DNA of 64,000 nt from Pteria penguin (lineage: Eukaryota; Mollusca; Bivalvia; Pterioida; Pteriidae): assembly GCA_035048485.1 (NCBI GenBank), contig CM068587.1, forward strand, positions 56,350,788-56,414,787. Direction: 5' to 3'. Shown in pieces: positions 62,514-64,000 of the stretch. Positions within the stretch are counted from its first letter, which is position 1, and each line of letters begins with the position of its first letter. Position numbers and translations under genes: made by a program. The notes under the pieces were generated by a model. That model saw nothing but the letters and a program-made list of their open reading frames with translations. It did not search any database and had not been told where the DNA came from.

Positions 62514-64000
62514 TGAGTAATTTATATATGGATGTAGAACATTTTGAGTTGGAAAAAATGCACATTAAATGATATGGGATATATGGGAGTTCAATTTTTT
62601 CATAGCTTTGTGAATTCAGTCCAATTTTTCTTAGGTATACAGAGATTGCACTTGAAATACTATTATACTGCATGGTCCCAATAAAAATATTGAATTTTCC
62701 CTCAAAGTCTTGTTTTGAGAGAATTTTTCCATTATCATCTAGGAAATCATTGATGATTTTGATCTCTTTATTATACCAATTTTGGAAGAAGATAGGATGT
62801 TTATCAATAAGAATACTGGAACTATGCCAAACAGGACTGAATACACCAAGCAAAACAGACTCAGTAGTCAATTTGTAATTGTACATTGTTAAAACTTTAT
62901 GCCATTCTAAGAAAACATCTTTCCAGAAATCATTAGGGGAAGTTACTGAAGTTTTAAATATAAAGCTATCACCGAAGTTTAAAAGGAAATCCGAGAAATT
63001 TTCTCCAAAGTTAGCTTTAAAAATATGCATCCAAGACTGATTTCCTTTCAGTAATCTCTTTATCCATGTGCATTTCAATGATGATAAAAAATTTTCTATA
63101 TTCACCATATTAAGTCCACCCAACTCATGGTGTTGTGTCATTACATCCCTTTTAACTTTATTACGCTTAGTTCCCCAAATAAATCTACAAAAATCTTGGT
63201 TTAAGGAAGATAATACTTCCTGTTTAGGATTAGGAAGAGCTAAAAAGAGGTGGTTTAACTTTGGGACAATGATGGTTTTAATAACAGTCACTCTTCCAAT
63301 AGGTGTTAAAATTCTTCTGCTCCATTGCTTCAATTGTGCTTTAATTCTAGGAATTTGTATTTTAAAGTTTAAATCAATAATTTCATTTAAATTTACTGAA
63401 AAATTTATACCCAATAGTGAGAATTTAGTAGAACCCCATACTAATTTCCATCTACTATGATGAAAAACTTGGTCAGAAAATTTTTTTGAGCCAATCCAAA
63501 TGACCTTGGTTTTTGCTGCATTTATTTTTAAGCCTGACATTTTCGAAAAATATTCCAAAGTTTCTAAAGCCATGAAAAGAGATTTTTTTGAACCATCAAG
63601 AAATAAGGAGGTATCGTCTGCGTATTGAGAGACTTTATGTTCGAAATTATTAATAATGATACCTTTAATGTCATGATTTTGTTTAATAAGAATGTATAGC
63701 ACCTCAGCACAAAGTAGGAAAATATATGGTGCAACCGGATCCCCTTGACGGCAGCCACGACGAATATTAATTTGATCAGAGAGGAAACCACATTGCAAGA
63801 CAGAGGCTTTAATTTCATTATTGAGAATTTTTATCCAATCTATTATGTTTTTGCCAAATCCAAAAAAATGTAGAGTTTTGTAGACAAAAGACCAAGCAAT
63901 AGAGTCAAAAGCTTTCTCAAAATCGATTAAAACTAATAAACCCGGTATGTTGTTTTTTTCTGTAAAGGCCATTAGGTCATATACGAGCCTGGTGTTTTCC
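62467..64000 (-). pseudogene. LINE ORF2 reverse transcriptase, frameshifted
   Basis: The open frame runs from beyond the window edge to TGA at 62467 and holds the palm and thumb of the reverse transcriptase with its Y-A-D-D site. After the homopolymer at 62503-62510 the natural continuation (NIQPSGILKWKNELSH) is in another frame, so translation ends 14 codons after the shift. The endonuclease domain would be upstream, outside the window. Confidence 0.85.

Larger units (their letters stand above)
61614..64000 (-). mobile_element. LINE with L1/Tx1-type reverse transcriptase, 3' part
   Basis: A minus-strand element cut by the window edge. Its 3' end lies at about 61614, with A-run and (GATA)n tail next to the 33-bp satellite. 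The reverse transcriptase frame continues past 64000 (RLVYDLMAFTEKNNIPG). It shows LVLIDFEKAFDSIAW, RRGCRQGDPVAPYIF and the catalytic SQYADDTSLFLDG. The thumb region follows (RILTPIGRVTVIKTIIVPK), then FIWGTKRNKVKRD. A second frame (62513-61923) carries a zinc-knuckle-like C-terminus, LCSFCDENIETIPHLFLEC. The two frames are separated only by a shift at the eight-base A/T run 62503-62510. Otherwise the copy is intact, so it is young. Clade assignment is from motif style. Confidence 0.9.

Overview
This is eukaryotic genomic DNA, AT-rich with spliced genes, and most likely from a bivalve mollusc. The case for a bivalve rests on the repeats: elements starting with an AGCTCACCTGAGC palindrome and ending in GGGCCTCTTGTTT, elements with 'GGATCAATAGAT' and 'CCGGGGGCATTGGTGTT' motifs, tRNA-derived SINEs ending in (AATC)n, and many TACATGTA palindromes. 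I recognise these from memory of bivalve genomes and could not run a search. The species cannot be named.

Two conserved genes could be assembled exon by exon with consistent reading phases. WDR26 (+ strand, 15335-32236, 14 coding exons, 569 aa) is the LisH-CTLH-WD40 subunit of the CTLH/GID E3 ubiquitin ligase. CNIH4 (- strand, 53076 down to 47057 or 46762) is the cornichon cargo receptor for ER export. It has five coding exons and two alternative terminal exons that look like a tandem exon duplication. The two genes lie tail to tail, as I recall for their human orthologues at 1q42. A third gene (+ strand, 54026-57602, five exons, 232 aa) starts about 950 bp from CNIH4 in a head-to-head arrangement. 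It has no family I recognise, and all its introns are phase 2.

The left part (1-15000) is mainly repeats: a SINE-derived tandem array (1-230), a 2.8 kb 40-bp minisatellite, a 1.5 kb 70-bp satellite, and several microsatellites and MITEs. It also holds a minus-strand two-exon fragment of an unrecognised single-pass membrane protein (10529 to 9615), and two weaker terminal-exon candidates (5227-5339 +, 13582-13291 -).

The WDR26 introns carry a SINE, a hAT-like element with an 8-bp target duplication, a 93-bp minisatellite, a TA-flanked inverted-repeat element, and a 42-bp minisatellite just before the last exon. Between WDR26 and CNIH4 (32.2-46.7 kb) there is first unique AT-rich DNA, probably including 3' UTR, and then a cluster of bivalve repeat elements. 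The right end is a 3.6 kb 33-bp satellite (57.95-61.6 kb) interrupted by a SINE. It abuts the 3' end of a nearly intact LINE reverse transcriptase (61.6 kb to the window edge, - strand) that is split by one homopolymer frameshift.

Cross-exon phase agreement supports the splice models, but no transcript evidence was available.
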